Shown piece after piece: positions 50,186 through 62,116 of a DNA stretch of 64,000 nucleotides. The stretch's first letter is position 1, and every line of letters starts with the position of its first letter. Origin of the DNA: Malurus cyaneus samueli (Eukaryota > Chordata > Aves > Passeriformes > Maluridae); contig CM019218.1 of the NCBI GenBank assembly GCA_009741485.1, forward strand, positions 41,273,894 to 41,337,893, given 5' to 3'. The notes beneath the pieces were generated by a model, which was given only the letters and a program-made list of their open reading frames with translations, was not told the origin of the DNA and did no database searches. Both the position numbers and the translations under genes were made by a program.

Positions 50186-51110
50186 TGGCTGCTAAGCAAA
50201 TCTTTTTAAAGCATTTATTATAAAACAAAATCCACATAATCTATAGTACAAAAGCAGAGTCTGTTATCTGTACAAATATTTATACAAAATACCAGTTACT
50301 TCAAACAAGCCTTTGGTTTTGTTAACATAAAGAAACATTGCAGTTTCATGACCAGAAAATTGTTAACGTACAATGGTCTGAAGTGATGACAGCCTCAAAG
50401 AAGTTTTTTTTACAATAGTATTACCAAGTCATTTGTGAGCTATAAGGCCATGCTTAGAAAAGTAATTGATAAAGACTTTCTGCAACACAACAAAGATTTT
50501 GTCTCTAATGAAAATTGTGGCATGCTGAAAACAGCATTGATTTAATCCCCAAACATGTAAATATCAGTTACTGGCATTTTTTAAATGCTATGTGTTTTTG
50601 ACAGGTATTGATTGGGATGTCTGTTGAAATAGATATGAATACATAAATCAAAGTTAACTTGAAAGAATGCACTTGAGAGAAACTCCAATATATTACAAAT
50701 TCAAAACATGCATGCTCTAAAAAACTCCAAAATTGTAAGATTTCAGTAAGTTCCACAACTTGTGTCTGTGTGTATTTCAACTGAAGAGAATCCTAACAAT
50801 AATACAAAGCTTTGTTAAAACCAGCTGAGTACAATCTAAAATTTTTTTCCCACGGTTTATACGTTTATCTGTTTAAAATACACAAGGCACTGAAGTATTG
50901 GGTTTGGTTGTCTTTTGAGGTAACAAATGCTACAAAATGATACACATATAAAGCTGTAATAATTAGGCTGTTTGCAGAATACACATTTTAATATAAATAT
51001 AAAAAGATTACGTGCGGGTTATATAATAAAAATTCTTGGTACTTTGTACATTTACAATAGCAGCAATTGCAATACAAATAGGTGAGTAGGAAAGCGCTCT
51101 GGGTTAGAGT
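50186..51110 (-). other. LRP5: Candidate distal 3' UTR end of LRP5 with poly(A) signal
   Basis: On the minus strand this AT-rich stretch contains AATAAA at 50219-50214, preceded by segments rich in ATTTA and TGTA motifs such as tgtacaaatatttataca, typical of vertebrate 3' UTR ends. No other gene in the window could own it. It would make the LRP5 3' UTR about 6.5 kb long. This is inference from composition and signals; it could also be an unrelated noncoding transcript. Confidence 0.4.
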
Positions 51111-54100
51111 TGTGTTTATGATACCCCCCAAATTTCACACAGCAATCCTCCCGCTTTCCACAGCTTTTGTTTTACCTCCACAGGCTGATGAATTCCATGT
51201 ACAACTATTTACAGGCTGCAGGATCTCTGCACAGATCCAACTGGGATATTGCTCCCTTTGTCAAACGTGGCCACCCCAGGAATGCTGTCACCAGAGTGGC
51301 CTCATTATTTATGGAAAGGTGCATCAGCAGGAGCACTCGCTTTTCAGGTGTCGATGGCGCGGAGTTAGTCTGTCACTGGAGCTGTCAAACTCGCTTTTCT
51401 CCTCTGACAAGTCCTTCTAAGCACGTTCTCTGCATGTATTTTGTCAATATAAACCAACCTGATTGCCATTGAGATCTTCTATCCACTGGGATTCTGTGCT
51501 GGCTGGTGAGGATCCAGCCCCGGCTGCAGCAAGGGCGGTGGTTATGCTGGGAGCAGCCAGATGTGGCAGCTTGGCACAGGTGCACTGTCAGCATGTCAGG
51601 ACATGGCATTTTGAAGGATTTTATTGTGGAATGCAGAAGATGTATCAAATTGGTTTCCATCATTCCTATCAACAGGTTTAACATTGATTTAAAACAAATG
51701 CTTCCTTTTTTTTTTTTTTTTTCCTTATAGGGAGTATGATCCTATGTGAAAAAGTCCATCACATTTTTGGCCAACCTCAAAATAAACAAATGAAAGGAAA
51801 ACACTCTTTTCAAAATCTGAAGCGTTCTCAGGAAGGAGAAGTAAAAGACCTGACAGGATTGAAAATGTCTATGCCTATTAAGTATTTCTCCTAACACACA
51901 GTAAATACCTTAAGCTGTTGAGCTAAACTTACTGCTGCTGAAAAAGGGGTTTTTATATGTAAAAATGAAGAGAAAGTACTGCAGTACTTAAGGGAACAGC
52001 AGCAGAAACAGCAGACACCTCTCAAGAGTTTAGGATTCAGCCTTCAATGAATCTCTTACAGACAAGCCAAGTTTACAAGGACAACTGTACTCATAATTCA
52101 TAATTGAATCACAACACACAGAGCAACCAGCAATGACTGATCTGTAAACAGTGATCTTTGACTGTGGCTTGTCTAAGGCTCTGTCCAAGCATGGACATTT
52201 ATAAAACATCCTTCAGCACTGCAACAGCAAATATATTACTTCTGATTCAGGGCTCTGTGCCAGGCAGTCATGCATGTTACTAATTATTGGGAACATGCTT
52301 GCCTCCTGTTTTCATTTCCTGACACTAATGGGTATCATTTGTAGTACAATTTTAAGCACAGCTACTCATTTGGACTGACTCAACATAAACACCAACAAAA
52401 TGACAGAAGAGATTTGCTTCCAAAAATGCTTGAAGCCAACAGGACACACACCTTTTGTGATGTTTAACTGAGCACACTTGCAAAGTAACTCAACATGCTG
52501 GAGAGGCTCTGATGGAGGGTGGCACAAGAGCCCTCCTCAGCAAAGGGATCTGACCCTGCAGGCAATGGAGGAACAACTTCAGCCCAGTGTGACCAGCTCT
52601 TACTTGAGTGATCCTGCTTCCAAATTCTTTTTCACTGCTGTGCACAGCTTCAGAATGTCAAAAGCCCCAGCATCCAAGAGGTACCAGTTGGCATAAAAAT
52701 GGGCAGAACATGATGAGTCCTAAATCTTGCAAATGATGTTCTAGATAGCAGATGGAAAACAGACCTAGAGTAAATGAGCCTGGAGATTTCCAGAAAGCCT
52801 GTCCTAGGTGTGTAAAACAGGTATTGAGGGAACAGACCATTCTGTTACTTTGAGAAGAATCAGAACTTCTGACAGAATGCCTGTACCTTTGCAAACCATA
52901 GAAATGAAGGCTTATTGCTGAAAATCAATTCCATTACTCCAAAACATTTTTCCCCCACTCATTTCTGTCTTCCTCTTTAGAATATGCTGATAATGGTAAA
53001 ATCCCATTTTCAGACACAGAGCATTTTGTACTATAACACCATCCTGAAGAAATTATTTGTCATACAGGCTAAACTTAATCTTAACCTGAGTGCTCTCTAG
53101 TGACCTGTCCAGACAGAAGAAATCTGAGTACGAAATCTAAGTAAGACAGCTGGGACAATGCTCATGAAGTTTCCTCAGACTCATCCAGAACAAATTCACT
53201 ACCTCTATGCAAATGTAAAGGTTAGGTGGCTATTCACCAGTCTAGCTGAAGTCAAATTACACAAAACTGTTCCTTGAATTGAAAGAATCCTTGACTGCTG
53301 CAGATGTTTACTTGTCCATTTACCTCACAGCCTTACACTGATGCTACACTGGCCCTGCAGATGGGACAAATTCTACAGAAGGGAACACTCAAGTGGCTGC
53401 TTTCATGACAGCACTGCAGGACAGGCAAGCTGCTCTCTGCTGGGACATGTGTCCTTTAAATCTAACGCAGAATCAACCAGATCATTTGCCCATTACTGGC
53501 AGCTCTCCAGACACCATTCCATGTTACACCCTGAGCTGTTTCAATTGCTAAAATGCAGTCACAATGGGCTTGGGAAATAGTGGCTGAAAACACTGATTCA
53601 AGTACTCACAAGCTCACACAGGTAGCTGCATCACATGTACCCCACTGCAGTTCTTCGGTGGAACTTCTAAAATGTTTCACTCAGTCTTCTCACAGAAAAC
53701 CTTTGTATTATTAAAACCATGTGTAAGCCTCACCAAAATGCAACCTTCTCCCACAACATTTCCTATTCATCCCTGAACTGACAGAATTTCTCATACGCAT
53801 TCACCAACTCCCTGCAACTCTTTCTCTCATCCTTGTCAAGAAGAAAATAGCACTTATCTTCTGTATTTTAGCCTGAAAACTCACAGGATAGAAATCACTA
53901 AGAACACAGTGGGGATATTATGTAAAGAAGTAGTTCCTGTCACTCAATTTTCTTTCTGGTCTTTTCTAACACCAGGAGTGCTGGTAATCCATTTAAAGCA
54001 TACAGTCTACAGAACCAAAAACTAGTTTTTATTATATAAATGTTAAGATGCTAAATTTGTATTCAATTTTTTTTGGAAAAGGCTTTTAATGTCAATGATG

Positions 54101-56640
54101 TGGAGCAGCGTGGGGCTTAGATTTTGATCACCGAACTTCAAGTGCCTCAGAGAAAGTAATTCCTCAGCAAACATCAACAGCAAGAGGCTATGAATGTTTA
54201 ATTGAAATAAAAATGTACACTTAATTCATCCCCTTCAGCAAGGGCTTCCTTCCGTCTGAAACCAAGCTACAAATGAATGTGACTTAAGATACTTCAGCTC
54301 TCAGCAAAAATGCTGATTTTCTTGGACTCAATTCCAATGTTTGTAATAGGATACAAAACTTCAGATGAAGTGGTGAGGATTCTTATAGTTGTGGCTCTTA
54401 AAAAAAGATAAGTGGTTTAATGAAAAAAGATTAAGTAATTCTGCATCCAGTGTCATCACAGGAATACAGGAAAATTAATGTGGTATGTCTCTAAGCTAGA
54501 ACTGTGACACAAAACAACGAATGAATTCATTATAAACAGTGATTCAGTTATCAAGCAGAAAATTACATATGATAAGAAATTGGACTACCAACTGCTGTAA
54601 GTATTTGTAGAACAAATAACTCTTTTATACGATCAATGTAGCACAGAAAATATCCTGTGGATCCATATTCCTAACCTAGTTAATAGAAACATTATCACAT
54701 GAGAATTTTTTCTCACCAAACCATGAGTTCAGAGATCTGCTAAGCCACTCCAAGAATAACAAACTATGACCTTGACCATCACAGCCTACTACAAAATTGC
54801 TGACGTTGAAAGGGGATGAGGAAAGGACACATTCTTTAACTCCATTTCTGTATTTTTCTCTATGAAAAATCATCTTCTTTGTGCTTAATTTCTCAAGTAA
54901 AAATTTAGACATGAAGGTAGTAAAAGGTACTTGAGGAGTTTTAGTAACCCACCAGTGACAGCACCAATCCTGCCCTTGAACTACGCAGACAGGAAGAACA
55001 GATCTGGACTAATAAATCTGAAAACACAAACTGGATCAGAACACTGCGGTCCCAGCCCTTCCACCACAACAAAGACCTCTCTCTCCTGGAATTGTAGGGC
55101 TCCCCTGATGTGCATGCTCTCAAATAACTTGCTAAAAAGACCCAAAGTCAAGTACAATTCCAGTTCAAACAAGAAAAACATTTTCATTGTTGCCATCAAT
55201 ATTAAAGCTGCTGAAGGCCCAACACATCTGTTATTGAGCAGCTGCAGAAACAGGTGCAAGTTTGCATATTCACAACTTCCCTCAGATGTCCCAAGCAGGC
55301 ACTCACATTAACATCACCAGCACTGAATTTATAAAGCCCTATACAATACCCAATCCTTTTTGCTACAGAGAAAGATCAATTAAAGCAAAAATTTATCATC
55401 CGAATTTGAAAGGGACTGATTCTAGCTCCCCCAGTCCCTAAAGGTTTTTTGGTAGGAGCTGGGAACATGAGCACTCTGCTGATCTTGAAGTCCTGAGGTT
55501 GTAGTAGTTTGTATGAGAGATAATATTTTTTATATCAATATGACTAGAAAAAAGCATTTTGTTTTTCCTCCCTCCTCTGTTCTTTTTTCTATGTATTTCT
55601 AAATCTGAATTAGGCTGCACATTTTTATGAGATATGACTAAATGGATTTTTGATTTGAGCTATGCAGATACCATTTTTTTACAAACACTCATTAAAATCC
55701 AAACAACTTTCCTTATTTGAATAAAAGTGACCATTTCATTCCACTTTGGAAAATGAGTAAGCGCTGACGCAATTCTCTGATCAAGTCAACATGGGTGAAC
55801 ACCTCAGAAACCTGACACAGTGATTACAGAACTTTTGAGAAAAAGAAAACTACCACTGTGTTTTGAGAAGCAGCTGACTATTACAGCTTCTTCCCAGACA
55901 GTCACCAAAGCTTCACAAGGAAGGGTGGAGAAGCTTGGTTTCATCACTATTAAAATGGCGAGTCTGACCAAATCTGTAGTTTGTTGGGCATTTCTCTTAG
56001 CTTAAACACCACTTTAAACTTGAGCCTTGCTCTCATCCACAGGTGAGTACAACTGGTTCTGCTACCATTCACTCAGTCAAGTGGGAAATTGGTTGGAACT
56101 AGACCAAGTTTTTTATGACTGGTGATCTTACTTAGCCTGAATCAGTTACAGAATTGGCCACGAGCAGAGTGGCACTGACATGAGGTAGGACATGATGGCT
56201 GTGGGTTTAGTTACAGTGGAAGGTTTGGCCAAAAGAAGTGTCCTTTCAGTTCAATGCTGAGCAGATAGAGAGGTTTGAAACTCAGGACTTGGCACTCAAG
56301 TTCTGCTGGCGAGCATTCAGCTCCTGCAAACTGGAGCATCTAAGGGTTGTGATCCTCATGTTTTCTTCCAGTGGTGGTGAAGGGATGATACTGACAATCA
56401 TATTTAAATACATTTTTCATCTCTAGGAATAAGCCTGCATCATTCTTCAGATGAGTCTCCTTCCCATAAGCCACTTAGTTTTCTTGTCTCACATTAATAA
56501 AAAGAACTACATACACTTTGCATGTGAAAAGGTGACTTAAAAATGCAGAAAGTTTCAACATTCTCTCCCCAAATCCTGTGGAGACTGAGTCAATCACATG
56601 ACTTCAAATAGGCAAATATGGCACAAAAGAATGGAAATTA
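51111..56640 (-). other. Region downstream of LRP5 stop, no exon seen
   Basis: Either LRP5 3' UTR or intergenic DNA. It holds a T-run at 51706-51722 and chance open frames (51082-51420 plus, 51385-51684 minus, 54931-55311 plus) without recognisable products. I see no mobile element, which contrasts with the element-rich stretch 31-50 kb and is mildly in favour of transcribed, constrained sequence. Confidence 0.5.
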
Positions 56641-56713
56641 AGTTAAAAAAATCAATTTTATAAATATTCTTCATATTTTAAAATATTTACAGGAAAAGTT
56701 CCTTCTGTTGAGG
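56641..56713 (-). other. LRP5: Conserved proximal 3' UTR of LRP5
   Basis: Directly after the stop codon the minus strand reads CCTGTAAATATTTTAAAATA followed by TGAAGAATATTTATAAA. As I remember it, the human LRP5 3' UTR begins with a closely similar block, CCTGTAAATAGTTTTAAATA followed by TGAA. This supports orthology and a conserved 3' UTR element. No canonical AATAAA is visible in this block here. Confidence 0.7.
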
Positions 56714-56975
56714 TCATGAAGAGTCTGTACAAGGAGAGGGTGGAGGGGGGTAGAGGTGAAAATAGCTTCGTTCCGTGGCAGGAGACGGAGGGCAACTTTC
56801 TTCTGCCGACATGTACTGACTGCGAGGTGTGGGTGGAGGGGGATAAGGGTCTGAGTCTGAATTTAAATCTATATAGTATTTGTTGGCCTTCCATCGACTC
56901 GTGGTATAGTCACTGTCACAGACATCTGTGCTGCATGGGGTCGTGGGTGGAGCTATCCCTCGTATTAGGTATGGC
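56714..56975 (-). CDS. LRP5: LRP5 last coding exon (C-terminal tail, stop codon)
   Basis: Low-density lipoprotein receptor-related protein 5 is a single-pass co-receptor for Wnt with Frizzled. This exon encodes the last 86 residues and TGA (56716-56714). The first base completes an Arg codon; then [20 protein letters not shown] and an end of [12 protein letters not shown]. The proline-serine motifs [24 protein letters not shown] and [10 protein letters not shown] are the sites phosphorylated by GSK3/CK1 that recruit Axin. The spacing around [17 protein letters not shown] is that of LRP5, not LRP6, which has a longer insert there. The acceptor follows a long T tract (ttgtgcag, ending at 56976). 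Intron 56976-57479 has no feature. Confidence 0.98.
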
Positions 56976-57479
56976 CTGCACAAAAACAATAAAAAAAAAA
57001 AAGTACATGCATTAGTCGCAATCTGGAGGGAAAAGAAAGAAAAAAGAAAGAGATTGAACAGCTCTGTGTGTTCAGTCAAGAATGCAAGCTCATTAATACT
57101 ATGTGAGACTTAATTCACGCTCTCAGAGAAATCCAACAAGAACCTGAACTGTGCTAAATCTGAATGGCACAACTATCCTCAGCCAGCAGCACATTCTTCT
57201 GGCCCCTAACCTACCAGAGGAGACCACCCTGACCTTTTAGCCCAGCCACTAACAAATAAATGGACTCATTAAAGAATTTTAAGGTAAGCTTGAAGAAATG
57301 AACAGAAAACACCAACCTCTTCTATACAGGATGCTCAGGGACTGTTACAAAGCAATATAATGTACGTAACTTCAGTGGTCATGGATTGAGAGAGGAAAAG
57401 GTTTTTTAAATGAAATAAAGTAACAAAACTAAAGGTAGATAAATAGCAGATTTAGCAAATATTTTTATCTGAACTGTAC

Positions 57480-57577
57480 CTGTAAGATCTTGTGTTTGAA
57501 GGAATGTTAGAGGAATAAAACATCTCTGCATTGTATAAGGAGCGATCGGTAGCTGGGGAAGGAGGTGGGTTCAAAAT
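57480..57577 (-). CDS. LRP5: LRP5 coding exon (cytoplasmic tail)
   Basis: A 98-base exon, recognised by reading the minus strand. The acceptor gttcctag ends at 57578 and the donor gtacag starts at 57479. It translates [20 protein letters not shown] then [13 protein letters not shown], with the last Arg codon split. NPPPSPATD is the first and functionally most important PPPSPxT motif of the LRP5/6 tail. It joins in frame to the exons on both sides. Intron 57578-60479 (2.9 kb) contains no recognisable exon or repeat. Confidence 0.97.
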
Positions 57578-60479
57578 CTAGGAACAATTGGAAAAAGAAG
57601 TATGAAATTTTGGGTTAATTATACAACTTTACTTAGTTTGAAAATATTATTTATGTCTTCACCCTGTCATCCATCCTTATTCTAGTTTCCTCTCCTGGCT
57701 GCTTGGATACATTAATGCATTTTTAAAGATCACAGATGTTCATTACAAGACTTCACTCTGGAATTAGGTACAGTGCAGGCCTTCAAAGTTCCCAGTACAG
57801 GGAATTTTCTTCCTTACCACATCTGTTATTATGTTGGAAGGCTGGAGTAAAGCTGGAAGTGAGATCCATTTTGGCCAAATCAGAGTGCACTTCCTTGGAC
57901 ATAAGGACTGATAGTATCCTCAGCAGATGCTAATGGGAAATATAGTATGTTCCACTCCCAAACCCTAAACACATCCCCAGCCAACAGCAGGGTCAGGAAG
58001 CCAAGTGCCTTTACTATAACTCATACAATGCTATCCTTCCCTGAACGCTTCATTTTTACTTTTGTTCTGTAAACATATCATTTTGGCACAGTTCACAATG
58101 CAAAAAGCCTAAGAGCTAAAAAAATATTTATAGCCCGCCTGTGTGTGCATATAGACAGCATACACACATATGGCTTAGCTATGAGTGCATATACACAGCT
58201 GCTGGTAGCCTTCACACAAGGAAAAAAGTTTAGTATGCTTCAAAATTATTTAGGATTCTTCCCCTAGCAGGAAGCAGAACCCCTGACACAGCCAGCAGGA
58301 CATTGGCCTAAACCCAAGCAGAGCATTACATCTCCTCCAGTGTGGAAAATTACACCACTGCTGTAGATTGAGACTTGCTACTGATGTGAGCATCTTGTAC
58401 GCTGCCTACCCTGGGCATTCAGCCAACTCATGGCCTGCCCCATGACCATCCTTCCTGTGTCTGCTCTTCTCCCACTGTAACACTAAAATCACTGGAGCAG
58501 AGATCATTGTTTGGGTCTTCGCTGTGCAGCATCCAGCAAAGTGAATTCCAGCAAAGTGATTCCTGGCTGAGCTCACAGTTACCAACACTGACAAACCCCG
58601 CACCCTGACTCACATGAAGGAAGGCAAGCTTCAATAACCCCCTTTGCCAGCAGTGGGGAATGAGGAGTAGCTGCCCAGAGAAGGTATTTTAGAAATCATC
58701 CTCCTTGGAGGAGCACTGCATACCACTTGTGGATTCACTCCTACTGATCCCTGAGCTGCATCAAAACCACTTCATGTTGAGATGAAATACACAGTGTCCA
58801 CAGTGGCCAGGTTCTCAGCTTTATAAAGTGGCACAACTCAATTGACACAGATTCTTTACCAGTCTCTACTCGCTGGAGCATCTCTCAGTATCACTGAGTT
58901 GTGTTAAACAAACAAAAAAAAGCCAAGACTACTAAGATGCTCAGATCTGTTCCTTTGATTACTAACATAAAGCTGGGTAATTAGCTACCAGGCAGAACTC
59001 AACAAAATATTTGGATTAAGCAACAAACTTAATGTACAAACTTAATCTAACAAACCCCTTGCAACGGCTTCCTTCTAAGAATACAACATGCCTTTCACAA
59101 AGGAAAGGCTGGTATCATCCCTGCATACCCTGGTTGACATAGCAAAGTGTGGAAGAATTCCCAGCAATAGTTGGATTAGCTCAGGCCAGAAGTCAAACAG
59201 AAGAGTTGATCTTTTGGCCAACACAGATCCCATAGAATCACAGAGGCAGATCAGCTCTTGGGCTTCTTTTCTCTTTCAAGCTTTATTTAAGTAAGTGTTT
59301 TTTCTGTTCATCCTTTTTAGTGTGGCACTGACACATCAATCAGGTCTAGCATGAAATTGTTCAGCACATTACAGAGACACTGGTGAGGCATGAGACAAAC
59401 TAAATTAGGAGGGCTGCTGAACTCCAAACATCTGCTTCTTGATGGCCTCACAGAGAAAGCAACGCAAGAAGTAAGAACCCAATTCTAATTTACCAACAGA
59501 TAACCTCACAAGTCTCTCTTTTCCAATTTTGTCCTTCTTAAAGGGAGAGAATGTACCTTTGTAACTGGCCAAAACACTATCAAACAAAATGCCCACATAC
59601 AGCATAACAGCTTACATGTAAACACAAACACATGCATACCCACACATCATGTGGGCTCCTGATTTAATATTACAGAAAAATCCCCTCCACAGCTGGCCAT
59701 CAACCCTGGCAGCTTCTTGTGTGTACCTAAGAGCCACTGGTTGTACTGCTCAGATACAATGGAAAAAAACTGTCATGATAAAATAAGCTGGTGAACAGAA
59801 ACCTTTGCGTGTCTCTCCTACATGTTCAGAGAGAACCACTTCTATTCAGACTGTACATCTTGGAATTTGTGAAACTGTGATAAGGGGACTACAATCCTGT
59901 CACATCCAACACTTAATACTGGAAACACTGAAACTGAGCTAAATTATAGCTTAAAAAACGCAAGCAAAGCAACCTCTACCTCACTCTGCCTCACCAGTGT
60001 TCTACCCCAGTGCATGCACTTGGTTTTCTGAATCAACAATTGACACTTTACCTAAACAGCAAGTCAAGCTTATTTCATACACACTTGCATTCCAGTCCCG
60101 TTGCGTTTTGTTTGCCTTACTATGCCATGTGTGCCTGCAGCATTATGCAGTGCAAAATGTCATCGGGCCACTGCCGTCACAGTTCACAAAGAACAACGGA
60201 GGTGGCATCTCCAAGGGGAGAACTGAAGGATCCAGGAACAAACCAGCTGAGTACCACTCTGATAACAAAACATTTTGGACATCACAAAGCACTGCACAAT
60301 CCTGATGGATGACAACAATCCCTTCAGTGAAGTTCAGGGAGTGTCAATATGGGCCCAAAAATGAACACCCAAGAGCTGTGAACAGTTGTTAATATCTACT
60401 TAAGTATGCACAAAGTTTCACCTTTCTCTTTTTCAGAAGCGAGAGACACCTAACTCAAAGGGGTATTTTCAAGACATAC

Positions 60480-60619
60480 CTGTGGGTAGAAAGTGGCTTT
60501 AGTGCTGGATGAGCTACTTGAAGAGGCTCCAGTAACATGGTTCCTGTCGTACAATGGGGCACCACTGCTTCCTCCCATGAGACTCATGGAGCTAATCATG
60601 GACTTTCCACAAGAGATGC
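60480..60619 (-). CDS. LRP5: LRP5 coding exon (cytoplasmic tail, serine run)
   Basis: A 140-base exon with acceptor ccaatgcag ending at 60620 and donor gtatgtc from 60479. The first two bases complete a Gly codon; then [20 protein letters not shown] and [20 protein letters not shown], ending [26 protein letters not shown] is a signature of vertebrate LRP5/6 tails. The open frame continues past the donor only as intron. Intron 60620-61879 is AT-rich without recognisable features. Confidence 0.98.
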
Positions 60620-61879
60620 CTGCATTGGAACAGAGAGGAAAACAAGGATAGAAAACACACAATGTTATCTTTCAATGCAAAACAGAAACCAAATCCACAG
60701 CTTTGCAAACCCACACAACATTAATGGCTGTCACTCTCTGGGAAGAGTGCTTTATGTGAAAACATCAGGATTACAAGGAACAATACTTTTCATAAAGAAA
60801 ACACCCCACCCTCAGACCACCTAGTGTCTCACTGCAGCACTGAATTCCTCACAACATTCTGAGAAAGGAATCTTCACAACAGCTGACCCAAACTTTTCAC
60901 CCAAATTAACTAGGAAATTCTCTAATTAAACAAACGTAGGCACTTGCAAAAAAGCATTATCCAGCACCCAAGAAAAACAAGCTAGATACTTCCAAGGTTT
61001 TAATTTCCAACCCAAGAAATTCAATTGCAAGTACATGACAACTGCAAACCCCAGTTATTTTAACTGAAAATAATCATAGCTAAAATTGAAAATCAGCAGA
61101 GACAAAAGGAAGGAAACCTGAGTTACAGGAAAAGGGAAGACAACATTCTCCAATCTGTTTTACTCCAATGTACTCTTAACTCAGACTATTTATTTTCAGC
61201 TTCTTCCTGTCAAGACTGCTCAGTGCTAATGTGAGAATTTAGTTTGGGAAATTTTCAGCATTTTTTTCCCAAATGCAAGAAATATTTATTACAAACAGAG
61301 TACTATTTGCAATCGTCTTTCATGACTATATATCCTTCTTGGAAATACCATGGTATTAGAAACCTATTCTTTTATTTCGAATTAACATAAATATTAATAC
61401 TTCCAAGTTACTGGTTGTAACTTGTCATAACAATATGGATTAGAAAAAGCTAACAAATATGTGTAAGAATCAGAATGACAGCTTGGTCTAGCACCTAGAG
61501 AAGCACAGATGAGAACCACTGATACCTGCTTTAATTAAAAAAGCTTTAGTGTGAAGTCCAAGTTAAAACATCCCTGTGAAGATTTCACCTGCAATTATTT
61601 CATCCTCTAATTTTATTTCCTACCACAAAAGCCTCTTGATAACCATAGTAACTAGATTTAAGCAGGAAAAGCTGATCACAGCCATTAAAGAGAAAGAAAA
61701 GCTAATAGATTTCACATATCTGATTCAAATGACAGATTTATACCAAAACCACTGAGCAGATCAACAACATCTAATTTCTGATCTTTGAAAACTCCACATC
61801 CAGCACTCTGAAGGTGTAAAACTTGAAATCCAGACAATGTAATGGTACTGATTAGATGCAAGGTCCTTAGCATCCTTAC

Positions 61880-62116
61880 CAGTAAAAGTGCCATGTTGAG
61901 AACTTCCTGGAGCAATAAAATTAAGAGGGACATGAGGGGTACCACTGACATACTCGTGTGGAAAGGGACTGTTGGGCCCGGCGTAGCGCTGACACACCAC
62001 GCGCTGGCAAACAAAGTACATTCCTCCCATGACAAAAAGGGACAGTATTATCCCAATGACTGGACCAATGGCACTGCTGTGGGGCTGGGACTCATCTGAG
62101 GCTGGCTTCGATTTTT
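61880..62116 (-). CDS. LRP5: LRP5 coding exon with transmembrane segment
   Basis: A 237-base exon with acceptor tctcttttccag ending at 62117 and donor gtaagg from 61879. It encodes the juxtamembrane part ([14 protein letters not shown]), the membrane-spanning helix [20 protein letters not shown] followed by [12 protein letters not shown], and the start of the cytoplasmic tail ([20 protein letters not shown]). The run of Gly, Ile, Leu and Phe with Cys-Arg after it is the LRP5/6 stop-transfer. The first two bases complete a Glu codon. The four LRP5 exons here give about 244 residues, the end of a protein of roughly 1600. The LDL-receptor A repeats and propellers lie off the right edge. Confidence 0.98.
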
